From contig NC_073645.1 of assembly GCF_029407905.1 (NCBI RefSeq), positions 53,897,501 through 53,961,500 of the forward strand: DNA of 64,000 bases, written 5' to 3'. Source of the DNA: Bubalus kerabau. Its lineage: Eukaryota > Chordata > Mammalia > Artiodactyla > Bovidae. Both the position numbers and the translations under genes were made by a program. The notes beneath the pieces were generated by a model. That model was given only the letters and a program-made list of their open reading frames with translations, was not told the DNA's origin and did not search any database. Shown one piece after another: positions 1 to 12,308 of the stretch (positions are counted from its first letter, which is position 1; each line of letters starts with the position of its first letter).

Positions 1-352
1 GGTACACACAAAGCACCAAAACAGACTCAAGAAGAAACAGAAAATCGGAACAGACCTGTAACGGCGGAGCAGACGGAAGAACGACTCAACCTGCACAACA
101 CAAGAAGCTTCCAGGAAGAATTAGAATCAGCCCTCCTGAAACTTCCAGAAAATGGAAACAAGCACCCATCTAGCTCCATGCATGAGGCCAGACACTACAG
201 AAGACGAAGGCCAGTGTCCCTGCCCAGCGCGGATGCAGACACCGCAGAGACCCACAGAGAGGCTGGGCACCCACAGCCCGAGACGTGTCCCTGACAGGGC
301 CCGGGCGCTCCTGGGAGCGCCCCCGCGGGGAGCAGTGCTCACCAAGGCCCAC

Positions 353-3300
353 CTTAAGGTCATCTTTGAAGGGGTCGGTGTTGGCGGTGCTCATGCGCAG
401 GGCCAGCTCCAACAGCGCCTCCAGGCGGGTGGGCGTGATGTCGTCCACTGGCTTCTTCAGCTCTTCCTCTGTGAGGTCCATGAAGTGCACGAAGAAGTCA
501 CCCTGGTCCATGAGGAAGTAGCGCTTGATGGACCTGCGGGCAGGGGAGAGCCCAGGCTTGCCTCGTGCTCCCCATGGTGGGTGCCAGATCACAAGGCACT
601 GGGTGGGGCAGGGAGGACATGCGACCGTAGAGCCCATGAGTGCCCCCACCGAGCAACACACTTACACGGGCGTCAGAGGTCAGCTCAAAATGAGCTCAAA
701 GGAATTGGGGGCGTAGGCCTACTACGCCAGGCTGTGCAGGAGATGCCGCCAGAACGGCACAGAGGGGGCTGCAGATGGGCCTCTGGAGGGCAGGGAGCCG
801 CCGAGTTCGTGCACCTCAGGTGGGCCATGAGCCCCTTCTACCCAGGAGGAAGCCACGCACCTCAGATGGGCCGCGAGCCCCTTCTCGCCAGGAGGAAGCC
901 ACGCACCTCAGGTGAGCTATGAGCTCCTTCTCCTCCATGAGGAAGCCCAGCAGCACCTTGCTGGCATAGCCAAAGGCCTTCTCGATTTGCTCCACGTACG
1001 CCCGCTCCTTCAGCGTGTAGATGACCTCTTTGGCCGCCGGACAAGTGACGTCATGACCACATTCTCTGACCACATTCAGGTATTTTCCTGGAAAGGGAGA
1101 GAGAAAAGCACATCGAACTTTTGCTGCACAAGTGACAAACTGCAGGCCTGAACCCGAGAGGCCGCCGCCCCAGCGCTGGCCAGAGGTTGGGAGCAGAACC
1201 AACTGGGAGAGAACAGTCCCAGAAACCACCGCCCGCCACACCCAGAGCAGAGGAGCACGGTACAGCCGCCACCCACTGAGCGCTGCGACTTCCTGCGCGT
1301 CCTTACCCCGGACTTTCCTCATCGAGGCCACAAGAATCACCTCAGAGAGCCAGACCCTCCACCACTTCCCAGCCCTGCCCCCAGCCCAGCTCTCAGAACC
1401 AACGTCAGGGCCCTGGCTGGAGCCTGTCTCTAGGTAACACACGTGTCTCTATACCAGGTTCCTGACCCACAAGGTGATGCCTAAAAACACCGCCGGCCCA
1501 ACAGGGCCTGTGCCCTTTCCTGCTTTTCCTCTGCTGGCCTGTGATGCTGGGAGAAAGATGACACGTGCTCTGGTCTTGCTCCTGGTTCACCACTGAGCAC
1601 CTAGAACCCCCTCACCCCACCTGAGTTCACGCCCACGAGGGGACTCCTGGCCATCCCTGTAGACCTTCAGGAGGCAGGCCGGCGGCCAGAGGGACCAACC
1701 ACACGGCAGGACAGTGAGACCCTCGGCCCATCCCCCGATACCTGGGGAGGGGAGGGGCTGGAGGTCAAGTTAGGGACCAACGGCCCACGAGAGGACCGGT
1801 CGTGCCCTGTCCTGGAACCTACGTGATCCCCCTACGGGACGGGCTTGGGGAGCTTCTGGGCTGGTGAGCATGTTGTCCACCTGCCAGGAGGGAGGGGCAC
1901 GCTGGCCCCCAGCTCCTCGGGGACAGAGACTCCCGAGTTTGGGACCCTCCAGACCTGCCCTGCAGACCTCCTCATCAGGCTGTTTGTCCGTATCCGTTAC
2001 AACATTCTTTATAGCAGACCAGTGTATCTGCTAAATAAAGTTTACCCAAGTCTAGGGGCTGGCATAACAAATATCAAACCTGGGGAGGAGCCCGGGACCC
2101 CAACTGGTGGCCACACTAAAAAGACGTGCGGTGGCCTGGGGACCCGATGCTCATGACGGGGGTCTGCTGGGGCAGGCCTCGAGGGAGCCCTGATCCTTGG
2201 GGGCCACACTGGCCCGGTGCTTAAGTGTCAGAGCCGAGCTCATGGGGGGGTCCCCTAGCTGGTGTCCATGGGGGCGCTGGGCACCGGCTGCTGTGTGGAA
2301 ACCCAGGCGCCCGGGGTCCGCAGCAGGGGGCACCGGCTGCTGTGTGGAAACCCAGGCGCCCGGGGTCCGCAGCGGGGGGCACCGGCTGCCGTGTGGACGC
2401 AGGCGCCTGGGGCGCTGCGGGGCCCGGTGCTCACCCGTGCTCAGCACCTTGCCCGCCATCTTCTGCAGGAAGGACGGGATGTGCCGCTGCACCACGGTGT
2501 AGCGCTGCTCCCAGTACTTGTCGTTGTAGTCCTCCTGGATCTTCTCCTTGCGCAGCTCGTGCTCCTCCACCATGAACTCGCTGCAAGGCAGGGCGTGCGT
2601 CCCCGGGCGTGCAGAGGGTGGGGGTCCGCAGGGCCGCTACCCCCTCCCACAGCCCCCCGCCCACCTGTACGGGTCGTCGATGATGCCCCTGTAGATCCAC
2701 TTCTCCAGGATCTCAAAGTAGGGCACGCTGGCGGCCGTGGTGAGGTACAGACACAGCTCCTGTGCCTGGCTGTCGCCCGTGTAGCTGAAGCTCCGGTCGT
2801 GCAGGAGGCTCAGGGTCGCTCCCCCCACACACTCGCCTTTATCCACCGAGGTGGCTACCGGGGAAAGGGCGGCGCTCAGTGCCGAGAGGGCCCCTGGCCA
2901 CACTGGGCGAGAGCCCTCAGCTCATCTCCCACCTTCTCAGGGGACCGGTCCTCTTTCTGGGAGAAATTCAAACTATGAAGCTGGGGTTTCTAGAAACTCC
3001 CAGAGCTTTCCTCTCGCAAATTCATAAAACACAAAGCTACACGACCTCCGACCGCTTGAAAAGACCGGAAGACAAGCACCTTGACCCAGGGAGTCCCTCC
3101 CACCAGGCCCTCACACCTAGGGAGGCCAGGATGTCCACGGTGCGCATGGCTGGCTGGATGTAGAACCAGAGCTTCTGCAGAGACAGCAGGCCCTGCCGCT
3201 GCAGCTGCTCCAGCTGTGTGACCAGGATCAGGTACTCCTTCAGCAGGGTTCTCATGGCGGCGGCCAAGGCATGATTCACCTGCCCGTACTCGAAGGAGGA

Positions 3301-6300
3301 TTTCTCCTCGATGAACCTGAGAGAAGGTGGCCCTGAGCGTGAGCAGCGTCTCAGGAGGGATGGTCCGAGGGCCTGTGGGCGCCACCTCCCGCGCTCCTTT
3401 GGGTCTGCCGGCCCCACAGGGAGGCCGGCCTCTCCGCAGCAGGGCTCCTCATGCGCTCTCCAGTCACTGCGGCAAGCCGGGTGCCTACCTGGTCACGGTG
3501 GAGTAGCTGGCGGCCACAGGCAGGATCCTGCTCACCAGCTCTCGGATAGACAGGTCCAGGTTGGGGTCCACGAGGAAGGTTCGGCTCTGCCTCCCCGTGA
3601 GGGGCTGGGCCGTGATGTACCTGCCGTCCACACCCACCAGCACGTACAGCAGGTCCTCCACTATGGCCGCCTCCTGGGAGGCCAGGGGCAGCGTACCTGT
3701 GGGTGCAGACACCAGCAGGCCTCGCCTCCAGAGCCCCGCTCCACTGGCCTCTCTCCCCACCCACCTCCCTCTATGTAACTTCCTCCAGTGCTGTGAACGT
3801 GAAAACCAAGGTGGCCGCCTGGGTTAACCGATCCCGTCAGGGAACCAAAGGCTGAGAGTCCAAAACCACCACCAGCAGAGGCGCTGACCACCCAACAGCG
3901 AGGGACCACATGACGAGTCAACCTGACGATCAGAGCCTTAAAGCAAGTAAAACCCTCCACACACAATCGCTTCATCTTCAAAGTGACAAAGTGCTTCTGA
4001 CACGTCTTGTGCTCACAACACTCACAACCTGGTGAGGCTGGGTCGCTCAGAAGGCCGGGACCAGGCTGTGCCATGGGAGGGACAAAGATGGGCGCCACGG
4101 TCACCACGTGGCCAGGAGGAGACACCAGGGAAGCTGGAGCCCGTCATGGATGCGGAAATCAGGAGAGGGACATCAGAAAGCACGCTGGGCCACACGGGGC
4201 ACAGCAGATCCCTCCTCACAGACGGGGTCCCCCAGAAAGGGGAAACTTGAGAGCCTGGAGCTCTGGCTGAGGCCCCAAGGCAGGGGTGGGGGCCGGGGAG
4301 GGGTGAGGGACAGAGCCACGTGCTGCTCAGACGCCAGGAAACTGCCTGTGTCTGCAGGACATGAGCCCAAGGCTCGGGGACCCAGCAGGAACCACACACA
4401 CAGTTAGAAGCGACAAGGCGCCTGTGCCCACGGCCTTGGGAACAGGCCAGGAATTGTGAAGACACGAGTCTACGCCGTCCAGCCATGGGCGGGATGGCCC
4501 AGACAAGCAGAGGGAGCTGGAGGCTGGCGTGAGGAGGGACAGCCTAGCCATAGGCGGGGGGCATGCCTCTGCTGTAGGAAGGGACTGGGGTGTCAATGTG
4601 ACTGGGGGGGGCACCACGCAGCTGGCGGGGGACGCCCAGCAGGGCTGCTGCACGCCACGCGAGGAGGCAGGGCCCCCCAGGAGAGGCTTCATCAGGGGGA
4701 CAGCAGGGAGGACCAAGGATGACTGTGATGCTCACAGGCATCTTGGCACGGATGGCACTGGGGCCTGCGGTGCCAGGCCAGGGCGTAACGGAGGCCAGGA
4801 AGGTGACACAGGGCTCGTGGGACAGACGCCGATCTCGCCAGCAGAGCCCATGCAGGGTGGCTGCTGGAGGGAAATGGGCAGGCCACCTGTCCTGGCCAAG
4901 TCCTCCCTGAAACAGCATCACACAAGGTGGCCTCAGGAGCCACCCTCAGGCACAGCTCACCCCTCCCAGCAGGCAGCACAGCAATCCCGCTACAAAGAAA
5001 ACCTGCCACATCAAACCCTGTGAGCCCGCCCACCCTAAGAACCAGCGCCCGGCCGCCTCTGCTTTGCAAAGCCGCACCCCCACCTCAACCCAGCAAAGCC
5101 TCCCCAGAAGGTTCCAAGCAGCGCCTCACGCGGTCTTGGAACTGATCAGTCTTCTAACTGATCCAAACGTGCAAATCAACACTCACAGAGTACACGACCT
5201 TGGGGAACAGGTTCTCTCAGGGGTTTTCCTATGAAACCTCTTTGGATCGTGTTGAACGTGCAGACACCCCAACCAGCTGCCCCAGGAGGCAGGGCCCCAG
5301 GCTGCAGCATCAGAGCCCCCCACCCCGCTTCTTGCCCTTGGATGTGGCCCTGGGGACCAGGCTCCATGAGTCCCGCCACACGAGACCGCTGCAGGGCAGG
5401 CTCCTCTAGCGCCTGTGAACACGGCCATGCCTCCCGCCCCCGTCTCCCCTGTACACTGTGAGCAGGAGGGCAAGACTCAGCTCTCTGCCCCCAGGGGGTC
5501 ATGAGACGTGGGGGAGGGGCACAGACACCTACACGCCCCAATGCCCCATGGTGCTTGTGGCCAAGGCCATCGCCCCAATGGCAGAACCTGCAGGGACGTG
5601 ACTCACTGTCGAGGAGGAGGACCCTGGTGATCCCGCCGCCCCCAAGTCTGCCCAAGCCCCAAGACACACACGCTCCTGAGAGCTGGGCACAAGCCAGCCC
5701 AGACACTGGCACATCACTACCCACCAGTGGAGGGCAGGATGTGGAGGCCAGGGGGTACCGCGTGTTGCCACATGGCCGAGGGCAGCAGAGGGCCTGGGGG
5801 CGGTATGACGCCATCCACCCATCACCTCCGAGGAGATCAGCTTCCCTGTCCCAATGAGGCCCCACTGTCCGAAGCTGTGCGTCACCTACCGATGGGCACA
5901 GCTGCATCTGTGCTCGTGCCCGAGCCAGTCAGGAAGTCCCCGAGCAGCGTGGGCCTCTCGTACACCCACGCTGGGAAGACTGGGAGGCGCTGTCCTGAGT
6001 TTTTTTTGTTCTGCTTGTCTCGAAGCATCTTTCTCGTGAGTTCCAGAGACTGGTGGGGAGGTTTTTAAAGACAGAAAGAAAACACACACCTTTAATACAA
6101 ACACATAAAATTAACACACGTACTGTATGAAAAGACACATCCCTAAGCACGTGTGAAAACAAACACATGTGGAAGCGAAACACATGTCAAAGCCCATCAC
6201 GGTGAGGGGGCCGGGGCCAAGGTAGCAGGCCCCGAGGTAAAGCAGGAGCCCCTCCAGCACACAGGTCCCTGGACCCCTCAGCGCACCCTCATAGCTTCCC

Positions 6301-9300
6301 CTGGTCCTCGGTGTGGACCCGAGCTGCCAGCTGCGCAAAGTGCCCAGTGAGAGCTTGGCCAGAGAAGGGGTGTTCGCACCTGAGCCCCCTGGGCTGAAGC
6401 AGGGAGACACGGCCCCGCTGGCACAGGCAGGGAGCAGTGGTCCCCGAGGGCGCCCCGCTTCCAGAAGCACTGGGGCGAAGGGTACTGAGGGGGGCAGGGC
6501 TGTGAGGAGCCACAAGGTGCTGGACACAGAACGTGCCCAACCCGCACAGGCCTGCGGCTCAGACCTCAGGGTGTGGTTCTGAAGGGCTCGAAGGCCCAGA
6601 AACAAGATGGGGGGAGACACCCGGAGAGCCGACCAGGGCCAGAGACAGTCAGAGGACCAGTAAGAAAGGGAGATAGAGCATCACCTCAAACCAGCTGCCC
6701 ATGTCCCCGAGGGAGACAGAGCCGGGTCCATGCTGGTCGAGCCCACAGCACAGCGGGCAGCAGGCGCCCCCCACCCCCAGGGCGGACCAGAACCTCTTGC
6801 CCGGGGCCCAGGACCCCATCCCAGAGCCAGTGCCCCCAGGCAAGTCTCCACAGGCCTACACCGTGGCCACCTGCTCACCTGCTGCCACGTGGGGCCCGTG
6901 GCCACGCTCCCCAGCTGCTTCCTCAGCTCCTCCAGCTCCTGCATGGAGATCTTGGAGGCTGTGGCAGGGGCGCCGAAGCCGGCGGTGCTGCCGGCCGCAG
7001 CGCTGGCCGCGAGCTCTGCTCTCTCCTTGGCGTTCTGCTGCAGGTACTGCAGGGTCTGAAAACACGGGGCCCCAGCGTCACGCTGGCCACACATGGCCGC
7101 CCTCGCAGGGCACGGCCACCCCGCCGCCCTCCCACAGCTCGGCCTGCGGGTCCTCCAGCTGCAGCCGGGTCTCCTCAGGCTGCACGCCACGAGCTGCCAC
7201 GTCCCCAGGTCACCGGACAGGACCCCACACCCATTTCCCATGGCTCAGCCTGTCCTCTGCAGGTGGCCGGCCTCCCTTGCTGTGCGAGACCACATCCCTT
7301 CAAGGGTCCCAGTGTGGGGCCACCAGGTGCCCCCGAACAGACCCTGGGCCTCATGACTCGAGAAGAAGCACTGACCAGCCCCGCACACCCTGGGGCCACA
7401 GCTCACACTCTTCACGTGCATGTCTCAGTGTCACAAGTAACACACGCTCAATTTAAGACAGGAAAACAGACTAAACACGGACGACACAGCCCCTCAGCCC
7501 CAGAGGTCACTGGAAACATTCCCTGTGCTTATCACCATCAGGACCCACTTCCTCTCGGGTGCACGTGAGTTATCTCAGTGCCACGGGCCTGAGGCTGAGG
7601 GTCAACAAGGGGCCACCACCAGGGGAACAGGAGAGAACACGGGCAAGGCAGGTCCCTGCCCACCCGGCCCCCAGGCTCCGCCCGCCCGGCCCCAAGCCCC
7701 ACACACACCTCCCTGTCCTCCGTGAGCTTCGACAGCAGGTACACCAGGGGGTCCAGGTTCCTCGTGTTCTTAGATTTCAGTTCATCGTATTTCTTCAGAA
7801 AGTCCTCAGGAGTACGAGAAAATTCTGCTATTTTAACCTCAAAAGCATATTCAGAGTGATTTAGAGACCAGAACCAGGAGCTTTACAAGGCTGTGCAATA
7901 ACTAACCTCCCCCCAAAATCCGGAGATGAAACAGTTGCCCGTCTCTGAAATAAAACTAAAACAATCTGTCAGACTTGCTATCATCTCCTCTGTGGTTCCC
8001 TCACTTTAACTTTCCTAAGCAACTGACAGCCACATGTTTTTGTTAGTAGATTACGCATCTATTCTTTACATTTAACTTTATTCCCTCTGGAATTCATCAC
8101 TATACACAGGTTCAGGAGTTACGTGTTCTCACCGACCAATATGCCCCCCTTTATAGGAGATGTCACTGTGTGTTTTCAAACTCTATTCTACTCAGTAAGT
8201 TTTCTGAGTTATCCTTGTACCGTCATTAGGCTGTCAAAATAAATGAACTCTCACGATGTTTTGTTTTAAATGTTCATATTTACTTACTTGGCTGCTCAGT
8301 CTCAGCTGAGGCAGGCAGAGTCTTTAGTTGTGGCATGTGGGACCTAGTTCCCTGACCGGGGATTGAACTCCTTGCACTGGGAGTACAGAGTCTTAGCCAC
8401 TGGACCACCAGGAAAGTTCCCATAGTGTTTTTAAGATAGACTTCAAAATTGTCTTTTACAGAAAACCTATGATTTTAAATTGCACGGTATTTGAATTTTT
8501 AAAAATCCACTTTAAAATGATTTCACTGTGGCTAAAGCTGGGAGCTTGCTTTTCCATCCAGAAGAGAATCTGTGCCATGACGTGAACAGAAACCAGGACC
8601 ATCTGGGCCTCCAGACGGAGGCCAGGCTGCAGCTCGGTGCGCTGCAAGCCTTCACTCACTGTCAGTGCACCTGGCGGGCAGAGGGGCCGTGAGGAGCCAC
8701 CGGGCAGAGCTGGGCAGAAGCGCGGTCCACAGAGCGCATCTGACATCAGACGGGCACCACAGTGGCCATCCAGTGAGGAGGGTGAATCTGTGCCCCACAC
8801 AGCCCTGGGGGCGGGACCACCTCACCCACACAGCCCTGGGGCACGGGACCACCTCGGCCCACACAGCCCTGGGGCACGGGACCACCTCACCCACACAGCC
8901 CTGGGGCACAGGACCACCTCAGCCCACACAGCCCTGGGGGGGGGGGGGGACCACCTCAGTCCACGCAGCCCTGGGGGACGGAACCACCTCAGCCCACACA
9001 GCCCTGGGGGACGGAACCACCTCACCCAGCCCAGCCCTGAGGGCGGGACCACCTCAGCCCACACAGCCCTGGGGCATGGGACCACCTCACCCAGCCCAGC
9101 CCTGGGGGGCGGGACCACCTCAGCCCACACAGCCCTGGGGCACGGGACCACCTCACCCAGCCCAGCACAGGGGTTCGGGACCACCTCTCCCAGCTCGCCT
9201 CAGCCCACACAGCCCTGGGGGGCAGGACCACCTCATTCAGCCCAGCCCTGGGGGGCGGGACCACCTCACTCAGCCCAGCCCTGGGGGGCGGGACCACCTC

Positions 9301-9511
9301 AGCCCACACAGCCTGGGGGTCGGGACCACCTCGCCCAGCACAGCCCTGGCGCGACACTCACCTTGGCGCTGTGTGCAGACACCGTGGTTGTGACATACGG
9401 GGTCCTGTTCTTCTGCAGCAAGTCGATGTAGACCTCGGCACCATCTCCTCCATGCACCCGCAGTAGACTGAGCAGCTCATTGACATCGTGGTGAATCCGA
9501 AATTCACTCAT
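353..9511 (-). CDS. TUBGCP2: Gamma-tubulin complex component 2 (GCP2), 5' ten coding exons; 3' part beyond left edge
   Basis: GCP2 pairs with GCP3 and gamma-tubulin in the gamma-tubulin small complex, the building block of the ring complex that nucleates microtubules at centrosomes. Coding exons on the minus strand: 9511-9362 (ATG at 9511), 7837-7709, 7055-6879, 6049-5890, 3696-3489, 3316-3117, 2854-2665, 2580-2435, 1087-907 and 533-353. Each is bounded by AG/GT, and phases agree across all junctions; together they give 1722 nt, 574 codons. The product starts MSEFRIHHDVNELLSLL and contains GCP2-typical stretches such as ISMQELEELRKQLGS (exon 3), FLVDPNLDLSIREL (exon 5), SSFEYGQVNHALAAAM (exon 6) and RYFLMDQGDFFVHFMDL (exon 10). 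This covers the N-terminal region, the GRIP1 domain and the beginning of what follows; human GCP2 is about 902 aa, so roughly a third is off the edge. The exon with the ATG has an acceptor at 9545-9546, so 9512-9544 is 5' UTR and at least one upstream noncoding exon is expected near 12.2 kb. No break in frame is seen. Confidence 0.97.
809..947 (-). repeat. Triplicated 46-47 bp unit covering the end and splice donor of TUBGCP2 coding exon 9
   Basis: Three adjacent units lie at 809-854, 855-900 and 901-947. The third is the last 41 bp of exon 9 plus its donor (exon ends at 907, followed by GTGCGT on the minus strand). The two intronic units repeat the same sequence with a few changes, and each keeps a GAG|GT junction. 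Use of the second or third donor would add 46 or 92 nt and shift the frame. Confidence 0.85.
2281..2415. repeat. 49-bp tandem repeat in TUBGCP2 intron, about 2.7 copies
   Basis: Units begin at 2281, 2330 and 2379 with GCACCGGCTG; the third is diverged. The repeat lies just downstream (in gene direction) of the exon that ends at 2435, so it sits within 20-150 bp of a splice donor. Confidence 0.8.
8283..8420 (-). mobile_element. CHR-type tRNA-Glu-derived SINE in TUBGCP2 intron 1
   Basis: On the minus strand the element starts with a tRNA-like head (CTGGTGGTCCAGTGGCTAAG, ending near 8420), then a B-box-like GTTCAATCCC. It continues to a body describing a 'cannot-lose' pattern typical of CHR SINEs, rich in CCACAACTAAAGA. 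This is the cetartiodactyl tRNA-Glu SINE class, not a functional tRNA. Confidence 0.75.
8795..9352. repeat. Minisatellite, unit about 33 bp, roughly 17 copies, in TUBGCP2 intron 1
   Basis: The repeated unit contains CACACAGCCCTGGGGCACGG followed by GACCACCTCA. Copies vary in the length of the G run (up to about 12 G near 8938) and in alternating CACACAG / CCCAGC starts. The array ends only about 10-15 bp from the donor of the first coding exon (exon end 9362). Long open frames across the array are a by-product of the repeat. Confidence 0.9.
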
Positions 9512-11076
9512 GATTTTGGCTCTGAGACATCACAATGTGCTCCCCTAAGGATAAAAAACAAGCCATTTATAAAGACAAATCCCTATAAGTAAAAAAAGTT
9601 TAAAGCAATCAAATTTGTCAAAATTGTCAAAAATGTCAGGTTTTGAAAAACCAAACTCATATGAGCTAGCCTGGTGGGCCCACAGCTTCCCCGGGCAGAC
9701 CCCACTATAGCCTGCACTGACCAGCCTGTGGGGCCCCTTCCTGGGGAGGCCCTTCCATCCCCCTGCTGGTGCGAGCTGTCTCAGTGGGCAGCTCTGGGGA
9801 ATCGGAGCCCTGACTCAGAGCTTCGGCGACTGCGGCCAGTGTCCAGGCTGCTCCCCCGCTGGGGGCTGGCACACGCACAGAGAGTGGATGCGGCCTAAAG
9901 GCCTGGGCCTCCTTCCTCTGGGTGACTCCAGCCTCACACGGCCCTGGGCCAGCGCGGAGCTGCTCCCTCAGCTGGCAGCCAGCACTTTCTAGCCCCAGCT
10001 GCGCAGACACAGCGGCCCCTGCCCTTCAGGGGTCCTGATCACACAGGGAGCTCTGCACAGGCCTAAGCCACTTCCCGTCCTGGCTCCCGCTGCGAGGCCC
10101 CAGCTGCCGCTCTGGTAACCAAGATGCTGCCTCTGTTCGCCCAGGCCAGGTGTTCACATCCACCATGCAATGTAGCTGGATGGGTTTCCCCTTCAGTTCC
10201 ACCTGCCCTGTCAACCAGATGTCCGAACGTCTCCTCACTGGATATATAACCTTCCAGGTCAAAACTGTAAATGAGATCCCGCCAAGCAGACAATGGTGGT
10301 CTGCATGGGGACTTTTGTTCTCTCACCGATGATCGGTCCAGTTAGTCATTATTATTAACACTAAGAGAACGACGGACAACTAGATTCAAAAAACAAACAC
10401 GAGCAGGCTTTACGTGCTTCACATAAACGTTTGAACAACCTATGCAGGATTCATAATTTGGGATCATGAACCACAGGAGACCCTTGGAAATTACAGGCAA
10501 GATCATTTCTGATTTTTATGAGAAGGTCTTTCAACAGATCCTCAAAGGCTCCGTGATCCTAAGAAGATTAGAACCACTGTGGCAACAGGTCCAGTAAAGT
10601 CAAGCTGTGAGTGAAGCCTCAGCTGGGGGAGCCTCAGCACATGCCCACAGTATGAGTGTTGATTTGTAACCACACAGAGAGAGAATCTACCCCCAGGTGA
10701 CGGAAAACAAGCTCCCAGCACACGAACATCAGTCATCAGACAGAGACATCCAACACTGGCCAGAGGCAGAGTATCTCCAGACAAGAAAGCCAGCAGCAAG
10801 GGTGAGCTGGCACGCAAGTAACCAGCACATGTACTCTTCACATCAGGAGGTGCTCACAGGACCACGGTCAAGGGCCTGAGGCATGGCGGGGCAGGGGCTG
10901 AGGCTGAACCGTGACTTGGGGCTTCCAGGCTGTAGGACCCTGGACGAAAAGCTAGTCCTCTCTAAGCTTCTTCTGAAAGGGGGTGAGTACCAGATCCTAC
11001 TCACAAAGCTGTCGTGGAGATATAATATGGCTCCTAAGAGTCGGCACTGTGGCTATCAAAAGAGCAGAAATGAACA

Positions 11077-11204
11077 CTGCTGCTGCTGCTGCTGCTAAGT
11101 CGCTTCAGTCGTGTCTGACTCCATGCGACCCCAGAGACGGCAGCCCACCAGGCTCCCCCGTCCCTGGCAAGAGCACTGGAGTGGGCTGCCATTTCCTTCT
11201 CTGG
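11077..11204 (-). mobile_element. Bov-A-type SINE fragment
   Basis: Begins with a (TGC)n run at 11078-11096, then the familiar AAGTCGCTTCAGTCGTGTCT segment and GGCAGCCCACCAGGCTCC, ending in ATTTCCTTCTC. This is the reverse complement of the Bov-A unit (derived from the BovB 3' end). It lies in the 5' noncoding part of TUBGCP2. Confidence 0.85.
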
Positions 11205-12149
11205 CCAGTTCCTGGAAACGGCTGTTACCTGAGAAATGGAAAACTGGCCATGTACCAGAGCCAGCACCCTAAACCATGGTTACCTTGTAACCAGTCACAG
11301 AGAGCAGTAAGGAGGCACTGGAAACGACAAGCAAACCAGAAAAGAGCACAGAGCTCTCACGGGGCCTCTTCAATTCCAAGGGTTTTTACCCACATTCTAC
11401 GAGATCCCCAAGGACTGGGGGTGTCCCATAACAGCAGGCCTGAGGACCACTCTGGACACGTAGATGGCAAGGACACTGCATTTGCCACCGGAAGAGACAC
11501 AAACGGGTGGACAGGGCTGTTGTGAAAAAAACTCACGTAAGCAAACATTTATGTAAAACTACCTTCGTGAAACCTCACATCTGTGGGAGAAACACATCAC
11601 AAGTACTGACACTCCCAGGAGCCTGGGTTTGGGAACAGTTCCCGCGAGCTCTGCGGCTCTCCCCGGCGGGCAGCACCGCCCTGAGAGGACTTCGGCTGTG
11701 GCCTCGCTGGAAGGGTGCTCCTGATACTCCCTGGGCAAGAGGCCGGGGGGCCAAACACCAACCGAACCCCCCTCCAGAGCGCGGCAGCGCCCCGCTCAAC
11801 ACAGCTCTGAGGAGCATCTAGCTCATCTTGCTGACGCTCCCGAGAGCTTCTCCCTGCTGGCCGCCGCCAGCGGACCCACAGACCCCCGTGACAGAGACTG
11901 AGCTGCCGGGCGCCGGGGGCTCTGCGCAGCAAAGCGCCACAGCGAACCGTGAACCTCCCCCGGAGACCACTCGGGCTCCGTTCTGCAGCCAAGGTCGGCG
12001 CGGAGGCCGCGGCAGCACTTCAGGCGGGAGGCGAGGCGGGGAGCAAGCGCGACGGAGACGAGGGCCGGAAGGAGCCTGCGGTGCTCGGGGCCGGGAAACG
12101 GACCCGAGCCACCCGCGGGAGAGCCGCCCCGAGGCCGACTCACCACGGC

Positions 12150-12308
12150 CGCGCGCCGGAGCCCGAACCGGAACGCGCCAGAGCCCGAACCCGAGCCCGC
12201 CAAGCCCGCGGCGGCGGCGGAAGTACCGCATGACGTCACGTCCGGCCCCGCCCCGGCCGGCTCGCGGACGGTGGCCGGCAGGCCCCGCCGCCGCCGGCGC
12301 GCAGGGCG
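12150..12308. promoter_or_regulatory. Bidirectional CpG-island promoter between TUBGCP2 and ZNF511
   Basis: The CpG-rich segment spans roughly 11.95-12.66 kb. Between the divergent genes it holds a GGCGGCGGCGGAAGT stretch (ETS/GABP-like core CGGAAGT at 12218-12224) and a perfect CRE, TGACGTCA, at 12231-12238. Several GC boxes (CCCCGCCCC) follow. No TATA box is visible. The ZNF511 ATG is only 71 bp from the CRE. The transcription starts on either side are inferred, not seen. Confidence 0.75.

Noticed and set aside
8795..9352. Regular repeats resembling a CRISPR array
   Set aside because: Units are contiguous without unique spacers, and the DNA is mammalian.
8637..9431. 264- and 242-codon open frames
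   Set aside because: They translate the 33-bp minisatellite in TUBGCP2 intron 1; the real exon in the region is on the minus strand.
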